A stretch of DNA of 40,586 nucleotides from JBIOJM01 sp044450785 (GTDB lineage: Bacteria; Planctomycetota; Planctomycetia; Isosphaerales; Isosphaeraceae): the NCBI GenBank assembly GCA_044450785.1, contig JBIOJM010000051.1, positions 1 through 40,586 on the forward strand, in the 5' to 3' direction. The notes under the pieces are model-generated. The model was not told where the DNA came from and searched no databases. It was given only the letters and a program-made list of their open reading frames with translations. Below are positions 29,307 to 38,522 of the stretch, one piece after another. A program made the position numbers and the translations under genes. Position 1 is the stretch's first letter. Each line of letters begins with the position of its first letter.

Positions 29307-30132
29307 TGTCGCCCTCCTTTATCTTCTTGCCTTGATAGGTGTTGCCGACCACCTTACCCACGGCCTGGTCAGGATCGACCGCGGTGATTTTGATTTTTCC
29401 CAGATATTCGGGGCGGGGGCTGACACGGTAAAGGTGTAATTCATGTCCGATGACCAGCCCGTCATCGGAGCCGATCGTGATTTCGACGCTCCGGTTGCTC
29501 GAATCGATCCGCTTGACTTCACCCATGACCGGCGGTGGACTTTCGAGCCCCTTGATCTGGCTGATGTCGTCGGACAATCCATTCTGCCGCAACAGCGCGG
29601 AGAACTTGGCGACTCGCTCGCGGAGGTCCGCATTATTCTTGGTCGCGGTGTCGAGCCCGCGTTCCAGCTCGCGGATGCGGTCGGTGAGGTCGGCCTGGTG
29701 CAGCTTGAACTCGTTCGCCTGCTTCTCGACGGCCGCCTTTTGATTGCGCAGCAGCGTCGTCTGCTCCCGCCGGGCGATCACCTCCGTCATCGTGCTCTTG
29801 GCCGTCTCCGCCGCGGCCGCGAGCTGGCTGCGGACCGCCGTGATCTGGGTACTGTTGCGAGCATTCTCGTCCTTGAGCCCGCTGAGCTGCGTGTTGAGGT
29901 TCTTCTTCATCTGGTCCAAGTCCGACTTCGCTTCTTCGAGCCCCTTCTTGGCGCTTTCCGACTGCGCCTGGGCAACGTCCAGTTTTTTCTTCATGTCCTC
30001 GACCTTTTTCTGCTCGGCCTTGGTCGCGACCATCCAGTTCTTCGCGGTGGTGAATACCACCGTCGAGATGCCGAGGAAGAGCAAGGCGAAGGCCATGATC
30101 ACGAGCACGAGGATTTTGCCAACGAAGGTCAT
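29275..30132 (-). CDS. membrane-anchored coiled-coil protein with MreC-like beta end
   Basis: A 285-aa product. An N-terminal transmembrane helix (residues 5-28, ILVLVIMAFALLFLGISTVVF) is followed by a long coiled coil (about 37-175, with heptads such as VEDMKKKLDVAQAQSESAKK). A C-terminal beta domain (about 195-283) includes GEVKRIDSSNRSVEITIGSDDGLVIGHEL and YLGKIKITAV. This architecture recalls MreC and similar envelope scaffold proteins, and planctomycetes have many relatives of unknown role. The bulk would be periplasmic. A -35-like TTGACC occurs upstream but without a good -10. The downstream small membrane protein gene overlaps its end. Confidence 0.72.
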   Translation of the reverse strand: MTFVGKILVLVIMAFALLFLGISTVVFTTAKNWMVATKAEQKKVEDMKKKLDVAQAQSESAKKGLEEAKSDLDQMKKNLNTQLSGLKDENARNSTQITAVRSQLAAAAETAKSTMTEVIARREQTTLLRNQKAAVEKQANEFKLHQADLTDRIRELERGLDTATKNNADLRERVAKFSALLRQNGLSDDISQIKGLESPPPVMGEVKRIDSSNRSVEITIGSDDGLVIGHELHLYRVSPRPEYLGKIKITAVDPDQAVGKVVGNTYQGKKIKEGDIVSSTIKPRF

Positions 30133-30253
30133 GGTCCCAACCTACCAATCAGAATAAGACAACCGGTCAAGAAGGAGATCCAGACTTGACCAAATTTACC
30201 CCATGGTCGACGTTCTGGCAAGGAACCGAAAGTGGGGAATTCCGGAGTTTCGG

Positions 30254-31969
30254 TCAATTATCCTGGCTCGGTCCCCTCGGTTTCCGCACCCATCCAATCG
30301 GAATCAGGCCGATCGACACGGCCAGGCAGCTCAAACCCAACCAGTCGCCCCATCGTGAATAGCAGCTCGTGCGATCGTCAAGAGGCACGGTCACCGACAG
30401 GACCCCCTGCGTCTCCTTCGGCAGGGCTTCCCGGATCTCGCCGTTGCCGTCGACCAGTGCCGTGAGCCCCGTATTGACCGCTCGAGCCAGCGGCACGCGG
30501 TGCTCGACAGCCCGGAACACGCCGATCGCCAGGTGGATGTCCAGCTCGGCCGAGCCGTGGTACCAGCCGTCGTTGGAAAGGTTGATGAGAATGTCGGGCT
30601 GGTGGCCGTCGGCGGCCGCGCGAAAGAAGCGGTTGATCACCTGCGGAATGGTATCCTCGAAACAGATTGAGACCGCCAGGCGATAGGGGCCCAGCGGCAG
30701 CGTGAGCGGCTCACGGCCGAAGCTCAGACTCTGCACCTTCTCTCCGTGATAGGGAGTCAGGGCGGCCAGCCACGGCAAGGTCTCGATGAGCGGAAAATAC
30801 TCTCCGAACGGAACCAAATGCATTTTATGATAAAAATGGATCGTCCGAAGACCCGGTTTGAAGAGGATTGCCGAGTTGTACTTCTCGACCGCGCGGGGCT
30901 GATGGTCGTAGTAGATGCTCCCCACCAGCATGGGCACCCTGGCTTCGTCCGTCCGGAAATGGAGGTCGCCGGCGATCACGTTCCGCCGCTCGAGCCACTC
31001 CCCGACCGACAGCTTCTCCGTGATCGACCGAACCTGGCGCTCCAGCGCTGATGACTCGATGGCCGGGTCGACGGCGATGAATCCGTAGGGGTAGGAGGTC
31101 TCCGGCCAGACGATCAAGTCAGGCAGGCCGGTTCGCGCCAGTGAGCGCTCGATCAGCCCGGCGAGCTCCGCGATAATCTTGAGCGGGTCGCCTTTGAGCT
31201 TGTGCCGCTGCTCGATGTTCGACTGCAAGAGGGCCAGCTTCGGCCCGTCGTGGAATTGCGCGGTCGAGACCCGAAAAGCTCCGTAGCAGAGCGTCGTGCC
31301 CAGGAGAATGGTCACCAGGCAGAGCCGGACGTTCTGGCGCCCCATGAGTCGCCTTCCCTGCTTCGATCGACGAAACAGAGGCAGGGTCAAGAGATCCACC
31401 AGCATGGCGTTGACGATTGCGATCAGAAAACTGATGCCCAGCGAGCTCGAAAAATCCGCGATCTGGATCAAGTAGAGGTGACGGAACTGGCTGTGGGCCA
31501 GGTAGTACCACGGAAAGCCGGTCAGGAAATAGGCCCGCGCATATTCCAGTCCTACCCAGGTGATTGGCGCGGCCAGCAAGAGCGGGACCTGGAGCCGAAA
31601 GACCGCCCAGCGGGTCAGCGCGAGAAACGCCGGCCACCAGAGCGAAAACACCAAGGCCATCACGAACCATCCCAACCAGGCGTTGGCATCGAGCATCCGC
31701 AGCCACTCGAGGGCGAGTAGCCAGAAGACAAAACCCCCGACCCAGGCCGCCAAGTACGCTTTGAAGCGGGCTTCGCGCAAGGTCACCAGCCAGAAAAGTG
31801 GCGTCAGTGCGATCCAGGCGAGCCAGCTCCACTCAGCCGGTGGAAAAGACGTCCAGAGGAGAAAACCAGCGGCCAGGCCCGCGACCACGGGGTGGCGCGA
31901 GAATCGATGTCTCACCCCGCCCGTCTCGTCCAACGGCGTTTCTTGGTCCGTTGCGGCAACCGAAGTCAT
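30254..31969 (-). CDS. lnt: apolipoprotein N-acyltransferase
   Basis: A 571-aa product. The N-terminal half has six to seven membrane helices, then a nitrilase-like domain (about 243-510) with the catalytic triad E290 (IVWPETSYP), K382 (HKMHLVPFGEYFP) and C436 (VSICFED). A final helix lies near residue 545. Lnt adds the third acyl chain to the N-terminal cysteine of lipoproteins in the inner membrane, consistent with the lipoprotein found in this window. The start overlaps the moeA stop as ATGA (31966-31969), so translation is coupled although the functions are unrelated. Length and motif order are normal. Confidence 0.95.
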   Translation of the reverse strand: MTSVAATDQETPLDETGGVRHRFSRHPVVAGLAAGFLLWTSFPPAEWSWLAWIALTPLFWLVTLREARFKAYLAAWVGGFVFWLLALEWLRMLDANAWLGWFVMALVFSLWWPAFLALTRWAVFRLQVPLLLAAPITWVGLEYARAYFLTGFPWYYLAHSQFRHLYLIQIADFSSSLGISFLIAIVNAMLVDLLTLPLFRRSKQGRRLMGRQNVRLCLVTILLGTTLCYGAFRVSTAQFHDGPKLALLQSNIEQRHKLKGDPLKIIAELAGLIERSLARTGLPDLIVWPETSYPYGFIAVDPAIESSALERQVRSITEKLSVGEWLERRNVIAGDLHFRTDEARVPMLVGSIYYDHQPRAVEKYNSAILFKPGLRTIHFYHKMHLVPFGEYFPLIETLPWLAALTPYHGEKVQSLSFGREPLTLPLGPYRLAVSICFEDTIPQVINRFFRAAADGHQPDILINLSNDGWYHGSAELDIHLAIGVFRAVEHRVPLARAVNTGLTALVDGNGEIREALPKETQGVLSVTVPLDDRTSCYSRWGDWLGLSCLAVSIGLIPIGWVRKPRGPSQDN

Positions 31970-33204
31970 GTCGGATACCTTTCCATGGGCAAGAAACCGA
32001 CAGTTTCACCGGAGGCGTAATCGCGGTCGCCGGCGGGGAAGACGGCGAACCCGTCCGCCTGGGCGACGGTGCGGAGATCGGCCGACCCCGACCAGTCGAG
32101 GGTTTCCAGGCACGGACGATCGGGTGGCCCGGCGGTTCGATCGACGAGCCGCGACGGAAAGTAGGTGGTCCGATCGCCGCGATGACTGAATCCGCGAGCC
32201 AGCGTCGCTTCACGCAGGTCGGAGCCCGGTCGCTCCTTGCCCGCGAGCGCGGCCAGGGCCGGACGGACGAACAGAAGAAAGCTCACGAGCCCGCTGACGG
32301 GATTGCCCGGCAGGCCGAACACGAGTGCCCCCGGCCGGTCGCTCCGCGGCGGCCCGATCCCGAACCAGAGAGGCTTTCCCGGCTTGAGGCGGACCTTGTG
32401 GAAAATGCGCCTCGCGCCCAGCGATTCGAGCGTCGCCGGCACGAGGTCGTACTGGCCGGTCGAGACGCCGCCCGTGACAAGCAGGAGATCGGCATCAAGC
32501 CCCCGGCCGAGGATCTCGCGCAGCCGTGGCGGATCGTCGGGCGCGATCGGCAGCGATTCGGCCCAGGCCCCTCCCTGGACCACCAGTCCATGGAGCATGA
32601 CGGCGTTCGAGTTGCGAATCTGACCAGGACCCGGTGTCTCACCAGGCTCGACCAGCTCGTCACCCGTCGGCACGATGGACACGCGAGGCCGGGGCACGAC
32701 CTGCACCGCCGCCCGGCCGACTGACGCGACGACCCCCAGACGAGCCGGCGCGAGAATCGAACCGCGCGCCGCCACGACTTCGCCGGCCTTCATCTCCTTC
32801 CCGCGGGGCAGGAGGTTCTGACCGCGACGGATCGTGTCCTCGAGAACCACCACGACCCCGTCGAGCGATCGGACCCGTTCTTGCATCACAACCGCGTCGC
32901 AGCCCGGCGGAATCGGAGCGCCCGTCATGACGAGGGCCGCCTCGCGCTGCCCCAGGGCTCGGGTGGGTGTCCGGCCCGCCGGGACGACCTCGCCGAGCCC
33001 GAGCGTGCGATCCGTACCACCCAGGTCGGCGGATCGCACCGCGTAACCGTCGACCAGGGCCTTGTCGAACGGAGGTGAGTCTTCTTCGGCGATCACGTCC
33101 TCGGCCAGCGCGCAACAGAGCGCCCTCTCGAGCGGACACCACGCGGACGGCAACGCCCGGGCGTGCTGCAACACCGCATCAAGCGCCTCGGACACGCTCA
33201 GCAT
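31966..33204 (-). CDS. moeA: molybdopterin molybdenumtransferase
   Basis: A 412-aa product of full length. Hallmarks are SPPFDKALVDGYAVR near residue 50, MTGAPIPPGCDAVV, the MPT-binding domain start PRVSIVPTGDELVEPGE, LLVTGGVSTGQYD, and GLPGNPVSGLVSF. MoeA inserts molybdate into adenylylated molybdopterin, the last step of molybdenum cofactor synthesis, in the cytoplasm. ATG 33204 is preceded by GAGG at six bases; an upstream GTG would add five residues. Its first 26 bp overlap the end of the pabA-like gene and its last 4 bp overlap lnt. No other molybdenum cofactor genes are in view, so this is a mixed-function operon. Confidence 0.95.
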   Translation of the reverse strand: MLSVSEALDAVLQHARALPSAWCPLERALCCALAEDVIAEEDSPPFDKALVDGYAVRSADLGGTDRTLGLGEVVPAGRTPTRALGQREAALVMTGAPIPPGCDAVVMQERVRSLDGVVVVLEDTIRRGQNLLPRGKEMKAGEVVAARGSILAPARLGVVASVGRAAVQVVPRPRVSIVPTGDELVEPGETPGPGQIRNSNAVMLHGLVVQGGAWAESLPIAPDDPPRLREILGRGLDADLLLVTGGVSTGQYDLVPATLESLGARRIFHKVRLKPGKPLWFGIGPPRSDRPGALVFGLPGNPVSGLVSFLLFVRPALAALAGKERPGSDLREATLARGFSHRGDRTTYFPSRLVDRTAGPPDRPCLETLDWSGSADLRTVAQADGFAVFPAGDRDYASGETVGFLPMERYPT

Positions 33205-33805
33205 GGCTTGCCTCGGCACTCGTCTCTAGAGCGAACCCTTGATCCAGAAAGTTCTTGAGGAGCTTCAACCCCTCGTGCGTCAGAAAACTCTCGGGATGGT
33301 ACTGGACGCCTTCGAGCGGGTAGCTCTTGTGGCGCACGCCCATGATCTCATCTTGATCGGTCCAGGCGACAACCTCGAGCTCCTTCGGCAGCGACCCCGG
33401 CTGGATCACCAGGCTGTGGTATCGCGTCGCCTCGAACGGGTTTGCGACGCCCTTGTAGATCCCCCGTCCGTCGTGATGGATCCACGACGTCTTGCCGTGC
33501 ATGACGCGGTCCGCGCGGACGACCGTGGCGCCCAGGGCATGTCCAATGCACTGATGGCCCAGGCAGACGCCCAGGAGCGGGATTTGGGCCGCGAACCGCG
33601 TGACGACCGCGTTCGAGATCCCTGCCTGTACGGGCGTGCAAGGGCCGGGCGAAATGATCAGATGAGTCGGCGCGGCGGCCTCGATCTCCGCGAGCGTGAC
33701 CTGGTCGTTCCGCACCACCCGCAAGTCAACCGCCGGGTCGATCTCACCGAGTCGCTGAACCAGGTTGTAGGTGAACGAGTCGTAGTTATCGATGAGCAGG
33801 ATCAT
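33179..33805 (-). CDS. pabA: anthranilate/aminodeoxychorismate synthase glutamine amidotransferase subunit
   Basis: A 208-aa class I glutamine amidotransferase. It begins MILLIDNYDSFTYNLVQ, has the oxyanion strand ISPGPCTP, nucleophile C81 in GVCLGHQC, and H170 and E172 in VQYHPESFLT. It supplies ammonia to a chorismate-binding partner (TrpE or PabB) for tryptophan or folate synthesis; many bacteria share one subunit for both, so pabA and trpG cannot be separated here. The partner gene is absent from the window. ATG 33805 was chosen because the family start is MILLIDNYDSF. It is the first gene of the overlapping pabA-moeA-lnt set and is divergent from the secreted protein gene at 34062. Confidence 0.93.
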   Translation of the reverse strand: MILLIDNYDSFTYNLVQRLGEIDPAVDLRVVRNDQVTLAEIEAAAPTHLIISPGPCTPVQAGISNAVVTRFAAQIPLLGVCLGHQCIGHALGATVVRADRVMHGKTSWIHHDGRGIYKGVANPFEATRYHSLVIQPGSLPKELEVVAWTDQDEIMGVRHKSYPLEGVQYHPESFLTHEGLKLLKNFLDQGFALETSAEASHAERVRGA

Positions 33806-34061
33806 GATCGTACGCCTGACGCCCCGCAAACCGCACGGAACGAGGAACCCGCGCCTTCATTCCCTTTGGATCGTAACGTCCAGTCGATCCGACCGGAAGA
33901 GAATCCAGCTCGAATGTGGTACCGGTGAGCCGGCCAGGTGATATTCTTCAAGGTGGTGATGTGGGCGTGAGGGCGGGCGGCGACCGCTGCGGCCGTCCCG
34001 CCTCGGTGAGAGCGGCGAGAACGTCTGCCACGAGGGATCACGGGAAACACGGAGGATCGAG

Positions 34062-34547
34062 ATGTCGGCCACGATCGTCACAGTTAGCTTGACGTTGGCA
34101 CTGAATTCGTTCGGCTTGGGCCACGCGCCGGGCCAATACCAGGATCTCTCCTTCAAGTACTTGGTGCCGCCGGGCCCTGGCGAGGGCTGGGGGTTTCCCA
34201 ACGGTAATCCCGATGGTTACGGATGGGTGGACTACGGCGTTTTTCTGCCCTTGGGCGCCGATCGCACGGCTGAATACTACTTTCCGCGCTACCTGTCCGC
34301 CCCGCCCTCTCAAATGTTCTCCCAGACCTATTTCAACCCATTCGAGACCCGAGGACAGCGATATATTCCCTACTGCGGAGCGGGCGGAGCTCACCCCATG
34401 GGCGGTCCGCCGGTCGCTTCGTCCCACCTGCCCGTTTCACCCTTCGCCGAAATACCCGACGACGTTCCCGTGGTCCGCGTCCCTCGCTTGAACGGGAAAG
34501 TCGAGTCCCTACCGCAGCCTTCCGGCGGCTCAGGTTTAACACCGTGA
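34062..34547 (+). CDS. secreted hypothetical protein
   Basis: A 161-aa product. GGAGG six bases before ATG 34062 is a strong ribosome site. The first 20 residues (SATIVTVSLTLALNSFGLGHA) look like a weak signal peptide. The rest is rich in Gly, Pro, Tyr and Phe (PGPGEGWGFPNGNPDGYGW; YFPRYLSAPPSQMF; YIPYCGAGG). It has a proline-rich middle, no transmembrane helix, and a low-complexity tail. This composition occurs in secreted or cell-surface proteins of Isosphaera-like planctomycetes, but I recognise no domain. It is divergent from the pabA-like gene, with a 256-bp spacer in which no promoter is clear. A perfect inverted repeat lies directly after the stop. Confidence 0.6.
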   Translation: MSATIVTVSLTLALNSFGLGHAPGQYQDLSFKYLVPPGPGEGWGFPNGNPDGYGWVDYGVFLPLGADRTAEYYFPRYLSAPPSQMFSQTYFNPFETRGQRYIPYCGAGGAHPMGGPPVASSHLPVSPFAEIPDDVPVVRVPRLNGKVESLPQPSGGSGLTP

Positions 34548-34549
34548 AT

Positions 34550-34678
34550 AGTTTTCAGTTTTCAGTTTTCAGTGCAAGGAAGCAGGCACAAAGACAGCTT
34601 CGGAGCCCATTCACGAGGCACCGCCGACTGCCTGACGCCCGCCGCGGACTGAACACTGAAAACTGAAAACTGAAAACT
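34550..34678. repeat. 129-bp element with perfect inverted arms of tandem heptamers
   Basis: Each 24-bp arm (34550-34573 and 34655-34678) consists of about three copies of a 7-mer, TTTTCAG on the left and CTGAAAA on the right. The arms are perfect inverted complements. The 81-bp interior is GC-rich and non-coding. This looks like a non-autonomous mobile element (MITE-like), or a strong stem ending the upstream transcript. Confidence 0.7.
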
Positions 34679-34981
34679 GAACACTTGCCTTTTGAGGGTT
34701 CTTGTCAAAGCAGCCAGGGTCTCTTAGCATGGACTACCGTGCCCATGGATTGAGTGTATCCACCCAAGGGCGTGATCGCGGCGACCGATTCGCGAGAGGG
34801 AACCGACAGCTCGAGAACGATTGAACTTTCCATGGGGTTCGATCGTAGCACTCCCAACGGGTCGAATCAGCAGGGCAGAGCGGGGCGCCGGACACGAAAT
34901 CGTCTTGCTCTCGCACAGGCCGTGCCCGGCTCGGGCCGTGTCCGCTGACTGTCAACTAATTGAGAAGAAGGCGCCCGCGTA
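34679..34981. other. upstream region of the ABC operon
   Basis: About 300 bp between the inverted-repeat element and the ABC ATPase gene. I find no open frame with coding character and no clear sigma-70 promoter. The ribosome site of the ATPase gene (AGAAGAAGG, ten bases from the ATG) lies at its right end. Confidence 0.5.
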
Positions 34982-35923
34982 ATGAGCCATGAAGTCATCA
35001 TCGAGACGAGAAACCTGACGAAGGTCTACCGCGATTTCTGGGGTCGCCCGAAAGTTCAGGCGCTCAAAGCGCTCGATCTTCAAGTCTATCGAGGCGAGAT
35101 CTTCGGGTTGCTGGGCCCGAACGGATCGGGAAAAACGACGACAATCAAGCTTCTGCTCGGTTTGGTGTTCGCAACCGAGGGCGAGGCACTGATTTTCAAC
35201 GAGCCGACCACCAACGTCTCCAAGAACGAACGGATCGGCTACTTACCCGAGGAATCCTACCTCTACAAGTTCCTCAACGCCGAAGAAACCCTCCAGTTCT
35301 ACGGACGCTTGTTCAAGATCAGCCGGGCTGAGCGGAACAAGCGCGTGGGCCGCCTGATCGATATGGTCGGCTTGACCAGCGCCAAGCATCGCCAGCTCCG
35401 CGAGTACTCCAAGGGAATGCAGCGTCGCATCGGGTTGGCCCAGGCCCTGATCAACAATCCGGAGTTGATCCTGCTGGACGAGCCGACCTCGGGCCTCGAC
35501 CCCATCGGCACGTCGGAGATCAAGCATCTGATCCGCGAGCTGCGCGAGCAGGGCAAGACGATCGTCCTGTCGGGCCACCTTCTCGCCGACATGCAAGACA
35601 TCTGCGACCGGATCGCGATCCTCCATCACGGCGAGCTCAAGGAGCTCGGACGCGTCTCCGACCTCCTGACCGTTCAGGACGTCACCCAGATCAAGGCGCG
35701 CAATCTCAGCCCCGCCGCCATCGATGAGATCCGCGAGTTGATTCAACGGCACGGCGGCGAGGACGTGATGGTCGACCATCCCACAACCACGCTCGAGGAG
35801 CTGTTCCTGCGCATCGTTCAAGAGAGCGATCTGCACCCTGGGAGACGCAAGGTGGCACACGACATGGTGCGGCCGAGCACCCCGGCGCCGGGCAAGCTGG
35901 CGGGAACCCGGTCGAAACCTTGA
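34982..35923 (+). CDS. ABC transporter ATP-binding protein
   Basis: A 313-aa product. Walker A is GPNGSGKTT (45-53), the signature SKGMQRRIGLAQAL (143-156), Walker B LILLDEPTSGLDP (162-174), and the H-loop histidine H199 in VLSGHLLADMQD. It belongs to the export/ABC-2-type (CcmA-like, NatA/DrrA) group by its single NBD and GLDPIGTSEIK region. A C-terminal extension (about 230-313) is family typical but poorly conserved. It should energise the membrane protein encoded 118 bp downstream. Substrate unknown. The trio with that permease and the following TPR-like protein is a recurring planctomycete arrangement, to my recollection. Confidence 0.93.
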   Translation: MSHEVIIETRNLTKVYRDFWGRPKVQALKALDLQVYRGEIFGLLGPNGSGKTTTIKLLLGLVFATEGEALIFNEPTTNVSKNERIGYLPEESYLYKFLNAEETLQFYGRLFKISRAERNKRVGRLIDMVGLTSAKHRQLREYSKGMQRRIGLAQALINNPELILLDEPTSGLDPIGTSEIKHLIRELREQGKTIVLSGHLLADMQDICDRIAILHHGELKELGRVSDLLTVQDVTQIKARNLSPAAIDEIRELIQRHGGEDVMVDHPTTTLEELFLRIVQESDLHPGRRKVAHDMVRPSTPAPGKLAGTRSKP

Positions 35924-36041
35924 CACTCCACCATCACGTGGCTGCGAGCTGATCGAACCGCGGTTTCGCTCGATCGAGCTGATCGCCGCCGGTCGTCTCG
36001 CCGATCCGCGTTTCTCCGCCTGACGAGGAGCATCTCCACCG

Positions 36042-38522
36042 ATGTCCGCTCTCTTCTTTTCGTGGCCGTTGGTCTGGGCACAGGCCAATGCCCCCAATCC
36101 CCCGGCGGCCGGGATTTCGCGCGCGTGGCTGGTCGCGGTGCAATGGCTATTCCTCGCCAGCGATCCCAACTTCACCACAAACGATCTCTTCGGTGGGTTT
36201 CTGACCTGGCTCAAGGTCGTCAGTCTTCTCTGCCTGGTCTGCTGGGTCGTCTGCTGGGTGGTGATCGGGCTCAAGGAGGGCGTGGTCGGCCGGGGTCGAT
36301 GGGACGACTATGTCGGCGTGGCCGCGCTGGTCCTGACACCGCTGGCGGTCATGCTGCGCGTCCTCGAATCGGTCCAGCGGATCCCGGTCTATCGGATTCT
36401 GGGACTCGGCCTGACCACGACGGTGATCCTGCTGTGCCTCGCGCTTTACGTAATCTGGGCCGAAGCGGCGATCGCGCGCACCACCCGGCGGTTCGGCCGG
36501 CCGCTGGACAGGTGGGTGCTGGCCGGGGTCCACCTGGCGCTTTGCCTGGGGCTGGCGGTCGGCTTGTTCCTCCAGCAAAGGGGGTTTCTGGCCCTGTTTC
36601 TGGGGCCGCAACTCAGGCTCACGTGGCGCGATGGGCTCGTCTACGGCGTGCGGATCGGCGCCACCTACATGGGGTATATCGTCTTCCTGCGAATCGCCGT
36701 GATGCTGGTTCCCGAGGTGGTCGCCGTCCGCGGCCGCCGGCTTTACTCGATCGCCCTGCTCAGCATTCGCGAGTCCAACCGGCGGATGTGGGCCCCGTGG
36801 GTGGTCATCACGGTGTTTCTGCTGGTCCTGGCCTTCACCCACTGGTTCCTTCAGCCGCCTCGAGCGGCCGAGATGGGCCGGCTCTATGTGGGAACGCTCA
36901 GCCTCCTCTGCTCGGTGTTGCTGACCGTCATGGTCACGATCATGACGCCGCTCTCCCTGCCGACCGACATCCAGCAGCAGACGATCTATACCGTGGTCTC
37001 GAAGCCGGTCCGCCGGCTCGAGCTGATCTGGGGCCGGATGATCGGATACATGGCGCTGGTGACGGTCCTGGTGGTCGTCTTCGGCGCGATCAGCCTGTTC
37101 TACTTGTCGCGAACCGTCGGAGCGACGATTCGCGCGACGGACGCCCTGACGCTCAAGGCGAAGCGAGAGAACCGCATGTCGGAGTACAAGGTGCTCGCCG
37201 AGCAGGGTGAGCAGCTCCGCACGCGGATGCAGGCCCGCGTGCCGGTCAAGGGATCGCTCGCGTTCCTCGACTCGCGCGGCACGCCGCACGCCATGGGGAT
37301 CGACGTGGGCAACGACCAACGGATGAAGGAGCCGCGCAGCCACATCGAGGGGGGAACGATGTCGATGGCGATCTGGAGCTTCGGCGTCGTCCCCGATCCG
37401 TTTACACCGCCGGGCCGGCCCCCCGTTTTCATCAACCGCCGCATCCCGCTGGACGAGTTCCTCCATGCCGGCACGATCGAGTGGCACCTCGACCGGGTAT
37501 TCGAGCTTGGGGCGCAGATCGATGAGGCAAAGTTGACAAAATCGCAGCCCAACGTGGCCGCGGCCAGCGTGCGCCAGCTCGATGCGGCCATCCTGCGCAA
37601 CCAGTCGGAGCTCGGACGAGCCCGTGGTGAGTATGACGCCCTGCTCAAGCAGGACGCGGAGCTCAAGTCGAATGCGACCCGGGCGGAATCGTCCGGCAAC
37701 CGCGACGAAGCCGCGCGGCTCCGCCGCCAGGCCGCCGCGCTGCACTCGCCGCCGATCACCGTCGAAATGACCTTTAACGTCTACCGAACGACCAAGGGCA
37801 AGATCGGCGAGGCCGTGTACGCCGCGATCGAGGCGATCAATCCCCGCACGCTCCGGCAATTCGACGGAGACGTCTTTGGGATCAAGGAGTATTACACCAA
37901 CAGCGTGTTGCTTCCCTCCTCGATCCTCGCCGGCTCAGGGGGCGCATTGCGGATCCAGGTCCGCTGCTTGACTCCAACACAATACCTGGGAATGGCCGAG
38001 AGCGACCTCTATCTGCTGGCGTATTCGGGGGGCTTCGGCTTGAATTACATGAAGGGGCTCTTCGGCGTGTGGCTCCAGGCGATGGTCTTGACCGCCATCG
38101 GCGTCTGCGCGGGGACTTTCTTGAGCTGGCCGGTGGCCCTCTTGACCACCATCTTCTTCTTCGTCGCCGGTCAGTTCGCGTTTGTCTTCCTCGTCGACTT
38201 TTCAAGGCAAGCCATCATGGGGGGCGGTCCGTTCGAATCGCTGATCCGCATCCTGACCCATGACAACCAGATGTCGGAGCTCACGCCGACGGCCGGCGTC
38301 GTGCTCGCCAAGACGCTCGACGCCATCGTGATGCCCTTGATGTCGATGATCGTCTACCTCGTTCCCAACTTCCAGGCCCTGGACGTCAGCAACACGGTGG
38401 CTGACGGCTACATGGTGAGCTGGCGCGTGATCCTGGAGAATAGTCTGCTGGCCCTGGCGTACGCCGTTCCGTTCTCGTTCGCCGGCTATCTCATCCTGAA
38501 GAACCGGGAGGTCGCAGCATGA
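36042..38522 (+). CDS. large ABC-2-type permease with central soluble coiled-coil domain
   Basis: An 826-aa product. The first 345 residues contain about eight membrane helices, including the ABC-2-like stretch LYSIALLSIRESNRRMWAPWVVITVF and LPTDIQQQTIYTVVSKPVRRLELIWGRMIG. A soluble domain of about 280 residues (360-640) follows, with a predicted coiled coil (about 515-575). Four more helices lie in 665-820. The TDIQQQTIYTVVSKPVRR segment is like bacterial ABC-2 permeases that contact the NBD. Inner membrane. ATG 36042 follows GAGGAG at eleven bases. Its stop overlaps the next ATG as ATGA. The split-membrane architecture with a periplasmic or cytoplasmic insert is unusual for ABC-2 permeases, which are normally near 250-400 aa. 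Confidence 0.8.
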   Translation: MSALFFSWPLVWAQANAPNPPAAGISRAWLVAVQWLFLASDPNFTTNDLFGGFLTWLKVVSLLCLVCWVVCWVVIGLKEGVVGRGRWDDYVGVAALVLTPLAVMLRVLESVQRIPVYRILGLGLTTTVILLCLALYVIWAEAAIARTTRRFGRPLDRWVLAGVHLALCLGLAVGLFLQQRGFLALFLGPQLRLTWRDGLVYGVRIGATYMGYIVFLRIAVMLVPEVVAVRGRRLYSIALLSIRESNRRMWAPWVVITVFLLVLAFTHWFLQPPRAAEMGRLYVGTLSLLCSVLLTVMVTIMTPLSLPTDIQQQTIYTVVSKPVRRLELIWGRMIGYMALVTVLVVVFGAISLFYLSRTVGATIRATDALTLKAKRENRMSEYKVLAEQGEQLRTRMQARVPVKGSLAFLDSRGTPHAMGIDVGNDQRMKEPRSHIEGGTMSMAIWSFGVVPDPFTPPGRPPVFINRRIPLDEFLHAGTIEWHLDRVFELGAQIDEAKLTKSQPNVAAASVRQLDAAILRNQSELGRARGEYDALLKQDAELKSNATRAESSGNRDEAARLRRQAAALHSPPITVEMTFNVYRTTKGKIGEAVYAAIEAINPRTLRQFDGDVFGIKEYYTNSVLLPSSILAGSGGALRIQVRCLTPTQYLGMAESDLYLLAYSGGFGLNYMKGLFGVWLQAMVLTAIGVCAGTFLSWPVALLTTIFFFVAGQFAFVFLVDFSRQAIMGGGPFESLIRILTHDNQMSELTPTAGVVLAKTLDAIVMPLMSMIVYLVPNFQALDVSNTVADGYMVSWRVILENSLLALAYAVPFSFAGYLILKNREVAA

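Noticed and set aside
36147..37859. 570-codon minus-strand frame opposite the ABC permease
   Set aside because: His/Asp/Arg-rich low-complexity product, antisense to a clear membrane protein.
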